Positions 11,981 to 23,434 of a stretch of DNA of 64,000 nt are shown piece by piece. The DNA lies in the NCBI GenBank assembly GCA_947652605.1, contig OX393577.1, forward strand, positions 56,072,108 through 56,136,107, in the 5' to 3' direction. Source of the DNA: Elmis aenea. Taxonomy: Eukaryota > Arthropoda > Insecta > Coleoptera > Elmidae. The position numbers and the translations under genes are program-made. The notes under the pieces are model-generated. The model had not been told where the DNA came from, did no database searches, and was given only the letters and a program-made list of their open reading frames with translations. The number at the start of each line of letters is the position of its first letter. Within the stretch, counting starts at the first letter, position 1.

Positions 11981-12949
11981 ATGAGGCGCCGTTTGTGTCA
12001 AAAAGAAATTTGCAAAATAAATAACATTTCGTACATAAATATACAAATATAAAAATATTTAGTCAATTTCACATTGAATTTTTTATTTTTTTTTTGATAT
12101 CGGTAATAATTTATTTATCAAGAAAATATTTTTATTTATTTCGTGTACATTCCACATTTATATTTTTATTTTTTTTTTTTTTTTTGATACCTTTGGTTAA
12201 TAATTTATTTTTCAAGAAAATATTTTTATTTATTTGCACACCAAAAATTTGTTTATTTTTCACTGCAATTATGTACGCTATTATACAACAGATGACGCGC
12301 TACCCAACATTTGTGTTTAATTTTGAACTGCTCGAAGCAAATTAACTATATTTGACGTTTGCGACTTCCAGTTTAAAGTAAGTACTTATACGTATACTCT
12401 TTGCAATTTTTTAAGGTAATTGTAACTATTTTTTTCACAGCATGTCAACTGGAAGACCACAGCTGCCTGCATCAGCAGAACAAATTACCTTCCTTAGGAA
12501 ATCTCGTTTAAAATGGACAATTATTTCTAAAATATTAGGTATTTCCAGAAGCACACTATAGGTAGGTATAGAAGAAGCTTATTAACATTTAATATAATTG
12601 AACAGGCAGCAGTTCATAATTAAACACAAATGTTGAGTGGCGCGCCATCTGTTGTATAATAGCGTACATAATTGCAGTGAAAAAAATAATTTTTTGGTGT
12701 GCAAATAAATAAAAATATTTTCTTGAAAAATAAATTATTAACCAAAGGTATCAAAAAAAAAAAATTAAAAAAATATAAATGTGGAATGTACACGAAATAT
12801 ATAAAAATATTTTCTTGATAAATTATTACCGATATCAAAAAAAAAAAAAATTTAAATGTGAAATTGACTAAATATTTTTATATTTGTATATTTATCTAGG
12901 AAATGTTATTTATTTTGCAAATTTCTTTTTGACACAAACGGCGCCTCAT
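11981..12949. mobile_element. Long-TIR DNA transposon derivative with a GAGGCGCCG terminus
   Basis: The inverted arms of about 340 bp (11981-12325 and 12625-12949) begin ATGAGGCGCCGTTTGTGTCA. They are nearly identical apart from homopolymer-length differences. The flanks share AGTGAGCT (11973-11980 and 12950-12957). The match extends to 12 bp because the element's own first bases coincide with the site, so the duplication is at least 8 bp. The unique centre holds a spliced-looking 5' exon with a helix-turn-helix frame (12442-12561). Very long TIRs with an 8-9-bp duplication would fit a Mutator-like, hAT or P-like origin. I cannot decide which. Confidence 0.65.
12442..12561 (+). pseudogene. 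Transposase N-terminal exon with a helix-turn-helix motif
   Basis: The 39-codon frame starts MSTGRPQLPASAEQI and contains FLRKSRLKWTIISKILGISR followed by STL. This fits a helix-turn-helix: helix, KILGIS turn, then SRSTL recognition helix. It matches the 'IxxLLGVSRSTLYRR' pattern of several eukaryotic transposase and integrase N-termini. Upstream, TTTAAA|GTAAGT at 12377 and TTTTTTTCACAG at 12440 would make a 63-bp intron in the 5' UTR. The frame ends TAG immediately before GTAGGT at 12562, a good splice donor. One base change there would have allowed reading through into the next exon. Everything downstream of this exon has been lost, so the element is non-autonomous. The parental superfamily is not known to me. 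Confidence 0.5.
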
Positions 12950-13400
12950 AGTGAGCTATGACCTCACTAAAATAGTATTTTATTTTCTCTTTTCAATAAT
13001 ACGAGGCTCAATGTATTTATTTTAATATTTAGGCTCAAAAGAAATCAAATTCATCAAAAAGTTTCTATGAAGCTGAAGTGTGCTATGAATTTAAACAATA
13101 TTAAAACAAATGAATGTTTTCATTTAACAGTGCGTAAAAAAATCTACAACTATGTCCCCAAAAATATTTTTGTACCATCAAGTATGACGGAGTTCTTAAC
13201 GATTTAAAAAAAATGCTCATTTTGATTTTCGTTGTTATCTATCGTGCGATGCAACTTTTTTAAAACATTAAAGCATTACTGAATAGGTCTCAGAAAGGAG
13301 AACAATTGGTCTAATTTAAACTTCTTTGTAGCTCTTACGTTTTACGAGATCCCAATAGTGGCCCTCCTATGTGGACCAACCTGCATGAAGAGAAAATAAA

Positions 13401-15249
13401 AGAATTCTGGTGATCCCTTATTCATTTTGCGAAGTATGTGTATATTTCGCAAGACGAATTAAAATGATATAATAAGTTTGAAAATCTTTTATATCGAGAT
13501 GCGCAATTTGTATAGCTGTAGCTATAATTTTAAGATATGCCAGCCAAGTAAAGGCAATTTACTTCAGTTTGGCTTAAGGCAACACTATATTTAGAATTTA
13601 ACTTCCATTATTACTTTCAACTACACTATATTTCAATTTCGTTGATATCAATTAGGTCATCGGGTTTGTTGTTTAGGCGAATATCGAAGTCTCTAAGAAA
13701 GTTACTTACACGTGCACTGAATTTGTTTTAACAATTTGCTATATAAAAAATTTGTCATGCATGCGAGTGCTTCATTTTATTTATTTCAATAATTTATACT
13801 ATACCTTCATATTCATATCGTATACAAAGTTGATTAAAGTTACTGATTTATTAACTTTGTTTTAATGGAAAAACTTAAAACAGCAAACATTTTAAACACT
13901 ACCAATACAAAAGTTTGAAATTGTAAGTAAGTTGCGATCACCTACCAACAATATGTGTTGCATGTTATTTAATTTTTACGTTTAATCCAATCGATAACTT
14001 TACAAGTGATACGAATTTGAGACAACTAGAAATTAGACCTTAAGTTAAATTAAAAATTACAAATATTTGCAATTATTCTAATAAAAATAGCAAACATATA
14101 AATCATTGACTTTTTTTGCTGTTATTTGTTTTTCACGAAATAATAATTTCGTAAGAACTTTTTAACAGAAACTTGCCTTTATTTATTTGACATTAATGTA
14201 ATTGTTTCGTATGGTCACTTTCGATTTTCTGATAGCTGGACAGGACTTTTTCTGATTTTAAAACTAAATCACTTAATTCTATTATATAAATTAATAAAAA
14301 CGATATGTAAAATAAACCTGTTTTTTTTTACGATTAAGATACTCTTGACTCGAAACAAAATAAATAAATTTTTTTAATCAAGTGCTACAACATTTTTTTC
14401 CTTAAAACATTAAAAATGTAAACAAACTGACTCTGAAAATACAAATAATATTTTAAAAATTTTGCTGCGCTTATTTGACTTATAAATTTAATAATTATGT
14501 ATCGTGTAATACTAATTGTAATAATTTAATCAATGATAATGATATTACGTTATTGTTTTTCTAACACAAAAGATATTTTAACAGCAAAGAAAAAAATTAC
14601 GCAGGGGAAAGTTATTTTAACGAAGTAAGTTTTTTTTGTTTAAATTTGTAGGGTAAAATAATCTTAAAATTTTGAAAATTTTGAAAATGTTTAAATATTT
14701 TTGTTTAATTTTAAGGCTAATTCCGCAACATATTAAAATGTAGAAATTTTAAATAATAGATAATATCGTTTTTTCCCCCCAAAAATCTTGTATAAAAATA
14801 CAAGGAAAATAAAGAATCCGTTTTTTAGACCATTAAAAAGAACCAACTTTGTACAAGTAAAGCCGAAATTTGATTAATTTTGCGATGTTTTTAAACATTG
14901 TGTTCAGAAATATAGTGTTAAAAATATGTATTAATCATTAACATCTGTATGTTCTTGGAAATTTTATGCACCGCTTATATAGCACAGTTTGTAATAGAAA
15001 TAGAAAATCAGTTGATTTTCTTCAATATGACCCTATTGTCGGCAACCTTGCATACTCGATGATTCCTTTGAAACCAAACCGTTGTTTTTGTACCGCTTGT
15101 TAGGCAAACCATCACACATGTGACGTTTTTGTTGTCTATACAGACCTAGGAGCATATCGGTATAGCTGGTTGTCGCTAGTCAGGATACATTTGTTCTAAT
15201 CTAAACAGGTTAATAATTGAGCCTACTATTATTCTAATTACAGTATGAT
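13401..15249. other. AT-rich DNA with no recognised feature
   Basis: No coding similarity, clear repeat boundary or RNA gene that I can support. Confidence 0.6.
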
Positions 15250-15466
15250 CAGAGGCGGCGAGAGAGGTCGCCGTGACCGGGGCAAAAATGTACATGTGCC
15301 CCAAGTAAATATATTATTTAAAAATGTATTTAAATAAAAAAACGGTTTGTGAATCTTGAATATTTAATACAACATAATTTAAAAAGTATGTGGGCTCCTG
15401 GGCCCTTTAATTACTTCTAGGCCCGGGGCTCGGAGACACCCCTGTCCCCCTCTCTCATCGGCCCCG
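15250..15466. mobile_element. Degenerate hAT-type MITE
   Basis: The left end CAGAGGCGGCGAGAGAG and the right end read inwards, CGGGGCCGATGAGAGAG, are related inverted repeats. The flanking octamers AGTATGAT and TGTATAAT differ at two positions, consistent with an aged 8-bp duplication. The ends are GC-rich and the interior AT-rich. No coding sequence. Confidence 0.45.
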
Positions 15467-16046
15467 TGTATAATTGGCAAATTGGGTTTAGCTTATTATT
15501 ATACCGCTTCATATTCACCCTGGAAGCTAATGTCCATAAAATATAATAATAATGTTCTAAAATAATTCGTTTAAGTAGTTTAAAAAAATATGGAATTTAA
15601 TTAAAGTACAATAAAATAGGATGAAATTAAAAATGTATGACGCATAATTTTTGTTTCAGAAAAACTCGTTTAAATTTTTTTTCTCTTGATAAAATAACTT
15701 CAAACAATATGCTGTTCTATATCCTTTGTTTATAGAAACATATAAAGATGGACCGGACAACTTTTTTCTGCAAATGGCTGGAATAATTTTAGGTGTGAGG
15801 GTATTAAAAATATTTTTCCGAGCTCCAAACTTTTGTAAAACCTCGAATTGAAATTCGAAAAAATGATCTTTGAAAATACTAGAAAGAAAAATAAAGTGGT
15901 TGTAGCGTGTGCCGCATCCGGCGTTCAGCCAGGTATATGTTCACCCCTGATCTTATTTATTTTGTATATCAAATATAAACGAAGTAATAAAAAATGTATT
16001 GTATATGATCGACTTAAATTTATGAAAGGAATTTACTAGTAAAATC
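15467..16046. other. No recognised feature
   Basis: AT-rich. The short open frame at 15848-16039 has no recognisable similarity. Confidence 0.5.
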
Positions 16047-16135
16047 CAGGGGCGGATTTAGGCATGGTCTATATGGGCTGCAGGGCTGCAGCCCAGGGCC
16101 TCGTTCAATCAAAGGACCCTCTTCGCGGATATAAA
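16047..16135. mobile_element. Isolated hAT-type terminus
   Basis: CAGGGGCGGATTTAGGCATG followed by GC-rich sequence (GGCTGCAGGGCTGCAGCCC) is a typical hAT MITE end. I could not find its partner terminus or target duplication, so it is a fragment. Confidence 0.4.
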
Positions 16136-16961
16136 AATGAGAATAAAAACATGAACTGTGATTTAACCAAAGTGTTACAATGTGATGAACAAATAAAAGT
16201 ATTTGCAGCATAAAAATGCAGAGGAGTTGTTCTTTAAATGTCTTTAATGTATTGAAAATACTTACATTTTATAACTCCTAGAACGTTTTATTTATTTTAT
16301 TTTTAAGAATAAGTAATATTTATGTTTCTGTTTTATACTTAAGTCTCTATTCTTGACCTAAGAATTTGTTGTTTCGTTCTTTTGTTTGTTACCTACTAAA
16401 AGTAATACCTTATAGATACCTAATACCTAATACATTTTATTTTTTATTTGTTTGATGTTTGTTATGTATACAAAACTTTTTTTTCATTGTAACTGTAGGG
16501 GAAGATGGTATATACTGGGACATGGTATATAGTGGGACAACAGAGATTTTGGCCATCTGTTACCCCGTACTTGAAGTTTGTTTACATCATAATAGCGGTT
16601 AAGCAGTCCCATTATATCCTGTCTACAGTATGTGTCGTAAACAATGTCATAGTGACTTGCACATGTGAGGCATGTTTGGTAACTGCGCATTGTTTTTTTT
16701 GTGGTTATTCAGTTTATGTGCTAAAACTTTTTTATTTATTTAACAACAATTAGAAAATTTGGCGTAGGTGTACCTTACAGTATATTAAATGTATGTACAA
16801 TGTTAAAATATTCATACAAGTTTTTCATTAAATCGTTGCTTTTAAAAATTGATCACATGGTGCATTGTGGGACAATGATGATAATCAGGTAAATTTTCTG
16901 AAAAAGACTTCCGACTTTAGATTTTCTTTCTCTAAAAATAGAGATAAAGACTGTGTTGAAA

Positions 16962-17013
16962 AAGAAAATATTCTGTGTAGGTTAAGCGCTTAACCTACAC
17001 AGAATATTTTCTT
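16962..17013. repeat. Perfect 52-bp palindrome with no spacer
   Basis: Each 26-base half is the exact reverse complement of the other. The centre is GTTAAGC|GCTTAAC and the junction lies between 16987 and 16988. It could form a cruciform or a 26-bp hairpin in RNA. No function is implied by position. It sits in the middle of a mobile element. Confidence 0.9.
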
Positions 17014-17223
17014 CGGTGCGACTACGTTTGGGGGCACTGAAAAAACAAAGAAACTTTTTCAATTTTAGTTTGATTTTTCAAAGTACAATGTCTCAATGCC
17101 CATGAAAAGTGAAAGTTTTTAAAATAAAAAATTTAAATTTTTAATTACTTATGCTTTATTTCATTTATATTTTTTGCTGTCCCACAATGTACCACGGGGT
17201 GGTTTATGTGGGGACAAGTGGTG

Positions 17224-17820
17224 TACAGGGTGGTCCAAATTCGATGGGATTGCATGGGTATCTCGCTTAATAGGCAAGATAGAGAAACGGTTAAATTACC
17301 AAAAATGGGCAGTTTTTTGGGGCATACTCAGAACCGTTTTCAAAAATATTCTATCATTTCCGGTTTTTGAGATATTAGAGAAAAACTGTTTGTTTGCCAT
17401 ATGAATAATGTGTCATATCTCCGTTATTGTTGTAAATGTCGAAAAAGTGTATTAACAATATTTTTAGATATTTTTATGTTTAGTTTGATTACACTAAAAA
17501 AAAATTTTTTGCGCTCGCTGTTAAAAAGTTATGACACAAACTTGTCTTTTTTTAAATAGAAGGTATAGTTGGCTATGGCCTATTTAAATTCCTTATTTTT
17601 TTCTCATTTTAAATATATAAGGGTTCATGTATTTATTTTCAATAATACGCAAGTTACAAAGGTTTTTCAATTTTTTTAAAGATGAAAAGCAAAAAGTAGG
17701 CTGTGAAAACAACAAAAATCAAGAAAAACAGAAAATGATAAAATATATTTGACAATTGTTTTGAGTTTTTTCCAAAAAACTGCACATTTTTGGTAATTTA
17801 ACCGTTTCCCTCTATTTGTG
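17224..17820. repeat. TACAGGGTGGTCC palindromic element, right end missing
   Basis: It starts TACAGGGTGGTCCAAATTCG. The arm segment GAGAAACGGTTAAATTACCA at about 17281 is mirrored at about 17790-17815. The start is close kin to the intact element at 57581-58116 (TACAGGGTGGACCAAATTCG). The right terminal TACAGGGTG copy is absent, so it is truncated or has recombined. Confidence 0.5.
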
Positions 17821-18259
17821 TACCTTTATTTTTTTTAAATATTTTTTTGTATATGCAATGATAAACTAAAGCAATATGAATATCTCATATCAATTTGAGG
17901 TATGCAAATTAAGCCGTTCAAAAGTTACGCAAAAAAGTGTCCCAGTATATACCACCTTCCCCTATATAAACATTTCTACACCCGATTGCATCAAATAAAA
18001 AAAAAGTTCTTCAATGTCTGTTGCCTATAGTTTATACTATTTAAAAAAAGTTTAAAAAAACAGTTTTTCGACAAAGTGGCGAATGAGTCGCCACAACTAA
18101 CCCAAATTTGGGTTAATTGGGTAGGCCCTCATACAGTGTTAGTCCAGGGCTTCTGGTGAAATTCGAAATCAAATATCTAAATTCGTTCTATAGATATAGC
18201 CTAAAGGCAAAATCTAAATGTTGGCAACATTTGCCCTGATAATGCGATTTACATCGGAA

Positions 18260-18268
18260 CACCCTGTA
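18260..18268 (-). repeat. Solitary CACCCTGTA terminus
   Basis: A right-end copy of the TACAGGGTG motif preceded by about 100 bp of repeat-like sequence. No left partner seen. The stretch 18269-19113 holds nothing else I can name. Confidence 0.35.
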
Positions 18269-19113
18269 TTATTGTAATAATTTATTTATCATAATATTTA
18301 TGAACTTTGCTTGCTTTGGAAAACATATATTTTACTGTTGGGTAGGGATACTTTTCATCGCCGCCTTGACGATTTGATAAATTTTTGGGAGTAGGATTAC
18401 CTGTAATTTATAATTCAGCTAACATACATTTCGTGTGCAATAAATTATCTTTTGCAGCTTATTATAGACAAAAAAATTAATCACCTGTTACGTGAAATTG
18501 TTCAAATATCATTTACTTTCTCTATTTATCAGATTCTTAATTTTCGTGCACATGTTTTGGTTTACATATACCTAATAATTTAGGGTTTGTCAACTGGTTT
18601 TAAACTTTAACAAGTCGCTAAATCTCTCACGAGCCTAAAGTTTAACCTGAGTGTTAAACTATGAACAAAAGTCATAGTAGGCAATGTTAATTAGTAAGCA
18701 AAAAGTACCATTACGTATCGTTATAAAATGTATTCAATCTGTGAAATGTAATAAATTTTGACGCAATTCATTTACATACTTTCAAAATCATTTGCATAGC
18801 ACATTTCGTTTAAGATTAAATGTCTTGTGTTTTGACTGCCGTAATGATCTTTTATACAAATTATAGCGCTTTAAAAATTTAGTATATGCCAATGTACTCT
18901 TTCACTTTTTAAAGGTTGCGATAAACTATGAAGATAAGCACACATTGTGTGCCTATCTAGCGTTTTAACGTTAATAATTTTTAAGTAATTGTATGCTTTC
19001 GTTTTTATTGTTTAAAAATGCATACGTTTTACATTTTAAAATGCGTCTCTTTGCTACCTTGCACGATTAAAAAATACAAAACAAGTTAATACCTTAGTAA
19101 ACCTACAGGTAAG

Positions 19114-19285
19114 CCATTCATATCTGGAACATTTAAATATGGAATCTTCAAATCTGAAAACTGCACCGGTAGAATCATTCAAATCTTGAATCGTTCAACG
19201 CTGGAATCACTCAACGCTGGAATCATGCAACGATGGAACCATGCAACACGGGAATCTTTCATCGCTGGAACGCTCAAACCTGGAA
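19114..19285. repeat. Degenerate 16-bp minisatellite, about 11 units
   Basis: Tandem variants of TCATTCAACGCTGGAA. The best-preserved units are in the middle (TCGTTCAACGCTGGAA, TCACTCAACGCTGGAA, TCATGCAACGATGGAA). The units lose similarity to both sides, as expected for an array growing by internal duplication. It does not encode a convincing repeat protein. Confidence 0.75.
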
Positions 19286-19825
19286 TCCAGAAATTAAGAA
19301 TTTTTGCTGCCCTCTATATTACAACAGCCTAAGTATACTTAATATAATTTCAGAACACTTCGTTTTTTAATTTGTCTTAACTATTGTACAGTGGAAGATA
19401 AAAACATCGTGTTAATGAGTTAACGTATCTACAAGTTGTTCGTGGTAATTTATTACATGACCTTAAATTGTATTCAACTATACACAGATTTTGTTTTTCC
19501 GCACCGATAACTTTGTTTTCTTAAATACAACACCCTGTTTATTTTGTACTTTTTAGGTGCAAAATTAAATTCTCCTTCAAAAATGTGGGAGGTTTTATGT
19601 ACCTAAAATTAATAGATTTGAACTATTTAGGTTGTAATAAAAATATTTACAGGAACAGGATTCTAAAAAAGTATTCATATTTCACAAATTGGCGATGTCA
19701 TAACAAATTCCTTTGACATATTAGTTAAAAATAGTATCATAGTAATTGCTAACTCGTTAAAATTTTAAACTAAAATTTAAGTCTAAAATTAATATATCTC
19801 GAGTTATTGCAGTTTTATTTCAATG

Positions 19826-20180
19826 AGGGGTTTGAAACAATCCAATTTTTTAATTGCTCCGCTCCAGCTCCGCTCCGGCATCAAAATGCCTGCTCCAGCT
19901 CCGCTCCATGCTCCAAATATAGTATTATGTAAAAGTTGGTCAAAAATAATAATATTTGACCCTAACAAAGAAGTTAAATAAATGTTTGAAAAAACAAATT
20001 ATTGATCTTCAGACGTTGAAAAAAAGAAGAAAAAAAGAAGATTTTAAAAAAATTGTACATAATAAACTGCAGCAGAGAAGCAATCAAAAGTATTTGCTCC
20101 GGACTCCGCTCCTGCTCCGGGCAAAAACCCATTGCTCCACTGCTCCGTGCTCTAGCTCCGTGCTCCGTTCCAAACCTCTG
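19826..20180. mobile_element. CTCCG-rich degenerate hAT-like element
   Basis: The left AGGGGTTTGAAAC and the right end read inwards, CAGAGGTTTGGAAC, are related inverted termini. Multiple GCTCCGCTCC-type repeats lie just inside both ends. The flanks TTTCAATG and TTTTAATG could be a decayed 8-bp duplication. The subterminal arrays resemble those of the GACTCC-rich element at 24276-24611. The open frame across it has no recognisable similarity. Confidence 0.45.
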
Positions 20181-20641
20181 GTTTTAATGATAATTGACGG
20201 GCACCAACACAATATTTAATAGAATAAAACTAGTTGGTTTTAGAAATTTCTCAAAAATTTGTTGTATATACATACAACACAATAATGCTGTTTTTACAAA
20301 TGATGCTAGCAGCCTTCAATGCTTTACCTCTTTATTAAACTAAAACAAAAAGATACGTTGGAAATATACTTTTTTTCTCGTAGTTGACACTCCATATAAG
20401 GCATATAGTCTGCACTTTAAACAAACTAAGAAATTTAAGATGTATTCCACTACCGTGGCATTAAAATGATGCTGATGTTGTCAAAAAATGTCTTTCCAAA
20501 GCACTACGAACTTATACATCAACCCATGAGAATGAATCCCTTGCATATTTTTATTTTATTTAGATTTAAACTAAATAATTTTTCAAATACGTTTAACAAT
20601 TTTTGTATCTAAAATTAATTGTTTTTGAGTAATTTACGTTT

Positions 20642-20858
20642 TTCTTTTAAAATTTTGATGATGCAGGTGAACTCAATCGAAAACCTGTGGGCCATTATCA
20701 TGGCTCGCATAGCAAGGTTGGAATGCGCAACAAAAATTAAAATGGTAGAAAATGCCATTAAAGTTTGGTATAAAGAAGCTAAAGTGTCAAAAACTAGTGG
20801 CAGGCTGCCACAACTAAGGGAGCATGGACGGCAGAATTTGGAGGCGGTACATTTTTAA
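20642..20858 (+). pseudogene. Possible Tc1/mariner transposase C-terminal relic
   Basis: The open frame contains NSIENLWAIIMARIARLE followed by ENAIKVWYKEA. The NPIENLW motif around the third catalytic residue, followed by a helix with a conserved W, is characteristic of Tc1-like transposase C-termini. Upstream catalytic regions are absent. The similarity is limited to that motif, so this is tentative. Confidence 0.35.
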
Positions 20859-21059
20859 TAAATAACAGATATATTTAACATTATTTTTTGTTTCCTTTTA
20901 ACGCTTGTTTTAAATCAAGTCGATTACTGCCAAAGGATTAATAATCAGTAATTTGTAATAACTTTCATAATGATCAATCTAGAGACAGTAATATCAGAAA
21001 TGTTGCAAAATCTTTGCTTATAAAAATTAAATCTTATAAACTTATTTGCTCCACAATAA

Positions 21060-21640
21060 TTTGGTACATGTTTTTATCAAAAATTAATAATTTTAGTTCA
21101 TTAATGCAAATATGTGATGTAGTATTACCAAACATAATAGGGTTATTGCAAGAACTTCACGATGAATTCAAAAATATATGAAAAGAAATTAAGACAATTA
21201 CTGAAGAAATTGATTGCGACAAAGAATCTCCCATGCCAAGAGTAGTAAGGGCACGTGAGAATATAATATTTTCATATATAAATTAAGATGAAATCATTCA
21301 TTCCCCAGAAAGTTATTTAAAAATCAAGTTTCATTTTCTTATTTTTGACGTAGCATTATTAAAAACTAAAGAACGTTTCAATCTTTTAAGAGAGCAAAAT
21401 GATTCTTTTCAGTTTTTGATTGATATTTTTTCAATGCAAATTTCGGGTAGGAACGTTATAATGAAATATTGTGCTGGCCTACAAATTAAATTAACTGAGA
21501 ATTTGAAAAGCGAGTCTGATATTATTACCGTAGAAATAGAAAATGTTTTATGTCATTTGAAATCAAAACATGAACGCCTTAAATGTACAACAATATCTTT
21601 TTTCAATATTTATAATAGTCCGCAGTAGTTATTTCACAAA
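21060..21640 (+). pseudogene. hAT transposase relic, ZMYM1-like central and C-terminal part
   Basis: Successive frames read LLQELHDEFKNI, then MPRVVRAREN, then FHFLIFDVALLKTKERFNLL, and then a region with IDIFSMQISGRNVIMKYCA and LQIKLTENLKSESDIITVEI. In ZMYM1-like hAT proteins, a region with 'R..YRV..YLPFLD..I..L..RF' followed by a helical stretch of this type precedes the dimerisation domain. There are stop codons at about 21179 and 21285, the TTF zinc finger is missing, and the C-terminal 'SERxFSxL' block is not seen. It is an old relic. A different N-terminal relic of the same protein class lies at 49270-50010. Confidence 0.5.
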
Positions 21641-21649
21641 CAATTGTTG

Positions 21650-23430
21650 AAATATTTGTGCCTATACTGTTTTACAATTATACAAATTGTACCATATAGA
21701 TCTGATTACAGACTACGCCTTAAATATAAACTAATTGTAAATCAAAAAAGTTCACTAACTATCGCAACTTTAAATCTAGAAAGCTTAGAAAATTTCTGTT
21801 AACGCCATTAAACCCAGGATAGTCAAAAACAAAGTTAAAAAGTTTTAATGAAACAGCGTCAATGGTAGGGAAGATAATAATATTTTTCTAAAATCACATT
21901 TTTCAGGTTTTTTTTGTAATAAATCGAAAACGAATTAAAATATCCAGGTTTTCTTTTCAGATTCTCAATTACCATAAGAATGTGCAACTTTTCTCTAATT
22001 TAACCGACGTTACATCTCTTACCGTTTCCAAGATAGCAACGGTGAGCATCGAAAAATGCACCACCCTGTATACAACGCTATAATTAAGTTTTTTGATCTT
22101 TTAACTTTACCATTTGAGAAATGCATGAATTATTTTTACCAGCGATGTTCTCCATCGGTAAGTGAAAATACAATAGTTCTATAATTTAAAACAAAGTTCT
22201 TCGTGACAGCGATGCTCCTGACCTTTCTCAAGTTTTACAAATAATAATAGCTGCAAAATAAGTTATGCTAAAGTTTTAAAAGCGGTAAAACACGACGAGA
22301 ACTTGGAATCATTTGTATAATTTATAATGTTTTTGATCAGCAATTAGCTTATTATTCAGTTATTACTTTCTACATAGGTAAACGATGAGCCTAAGAAGAG
22401 AAAGTATCATCTTTCATATCATGATAACCTCCAATAATGCACCAATACAATTAGAAGCAGTTTTATCGCAACAATGAATGGTTTATGGGATGTTTATAGT
22501 TTAAAAATATCTTTCGTATTTTAATTAATAATCTGGTAAATTAAAGCAAGTTATATATTTTTATACCGAATACCAAATTTTAATACTTAATTAATGTAGC
22601 TTATTTACTTAAGTAGTTATTCAAGATAAGCTTAAAATATTTATTTAAAATTTGTTCTACTCTAATAATCGGGGGAGAAATAGGAAATATTTCAAAATCA
22701 GGAAAAACCTGTAAATACGATTTTTGAAAATCATCTTTAACCCGTTCGAAGTATAAAATATTTCAAAAGAAGAATAATATTGCCTAAGCAACTTTTTAAG
22801 CCGAATCGGATAGTAATCACTAATTTTTCCTAGACTGTATCGTTTTTGTTTTATGACAACCAAATTTATTTTTCTTGTGGGCACAATTTTTGATATTTAC
22901 ATAATCAATACCATTTTTTTTGAGTTCATTGACGTATCAAATATGATTTATCATAACATTTATTTTAAAATTGGTTAAATTTGCGCTTTTGTCAACAACT
23001 ACTATAAATCAGGCAGCCCGGTCATTGTAGTTTATGTCGTTACCATGAAAACCAACCAATAAACTAAAAATTTAGAAAGCTTATTACACTTGTCACATTA
23101 ATAAATTCGTAAAAATAAACTTCAATAACGAAGAAAAACGCGATATGCTGCAAATATTTTATTTATTGAATAGGAGTTCTATATGATTAAGGGGGAACTA
23201 AATCTTATTGTTAGTCGAAGTGTCAATTTTTGCAGAAGTAATAATACACGTAATGTCATATTTACATCTCTTTCTAGTACACTAGCAGAAAACAATATAG
23301 CAAAACTAATTTCCCCCTCCATATTTCCCCGCCAAAAATTCGTTCATCCCTCTTTATCTTAGCAGTCTATCATTGTCTATTTTTAACCCTGAAAGCGTTT
23401 TCCTAGCAGCCTATAAAAGCTGTATTAAAG
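21650..23430. other. Mostly unassigned, with a solitary CACCCTGTA end
   Basis: CACCCTGTATACAACGC at 22062 marks a right end of the TACAGGGTG type with a repeat-like sequence before it. The rest shows no recognisable gene or element. Confidence 0.5.
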
Positions 23431-23434
23431 CTGT

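Larger units (their letters stand above)
11841..13400. repeat. Palindromic repeat (family B copy 1) interrupted by a long-TIR element
   Basis: The left arm at about 11860-11935 (TTTTTTACGCACTGTAAAAT, then GAAAACATTC) is mirrored at about 13085-13150. The right portion 13000-13375 is homologous to 31100-32620, the copy that holds a piggyBac element. The two copies give reciprocal empty sites. The longer-TIR element 11981-12949 sits in the loop between the arms. Confidence 0.5.
16496..17964. mobile_element. Composite TIR element ending TAGGGGAAGRTGG
   Basis: The left end TAGGGGAAGATGGTATATAC and the right end read inwards, TAGGGGAAGGTGGTATATAC, are inverted repeats that continue into CTGGGACA. 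The outermost TA could be a Tc1/mariner-type TA duplication. Inside are repeated GTGGGACA motifs, a perfect 52-bp palindrome at 16962-17013 and a nested TACAGGGTG-type palindrome from 17224. No transposase frame is recognised. The ends and TA site are reminiscent of pogo-like MITEs, which is inference. Confidence 0.5.

Noticed and set aside
12094..12838. Phenylalanine-rich open frames on both strands
   Set aside because: They are the same inverted-repeat arm read twice, with poly-T runs coding phenylalanine. No protein family.
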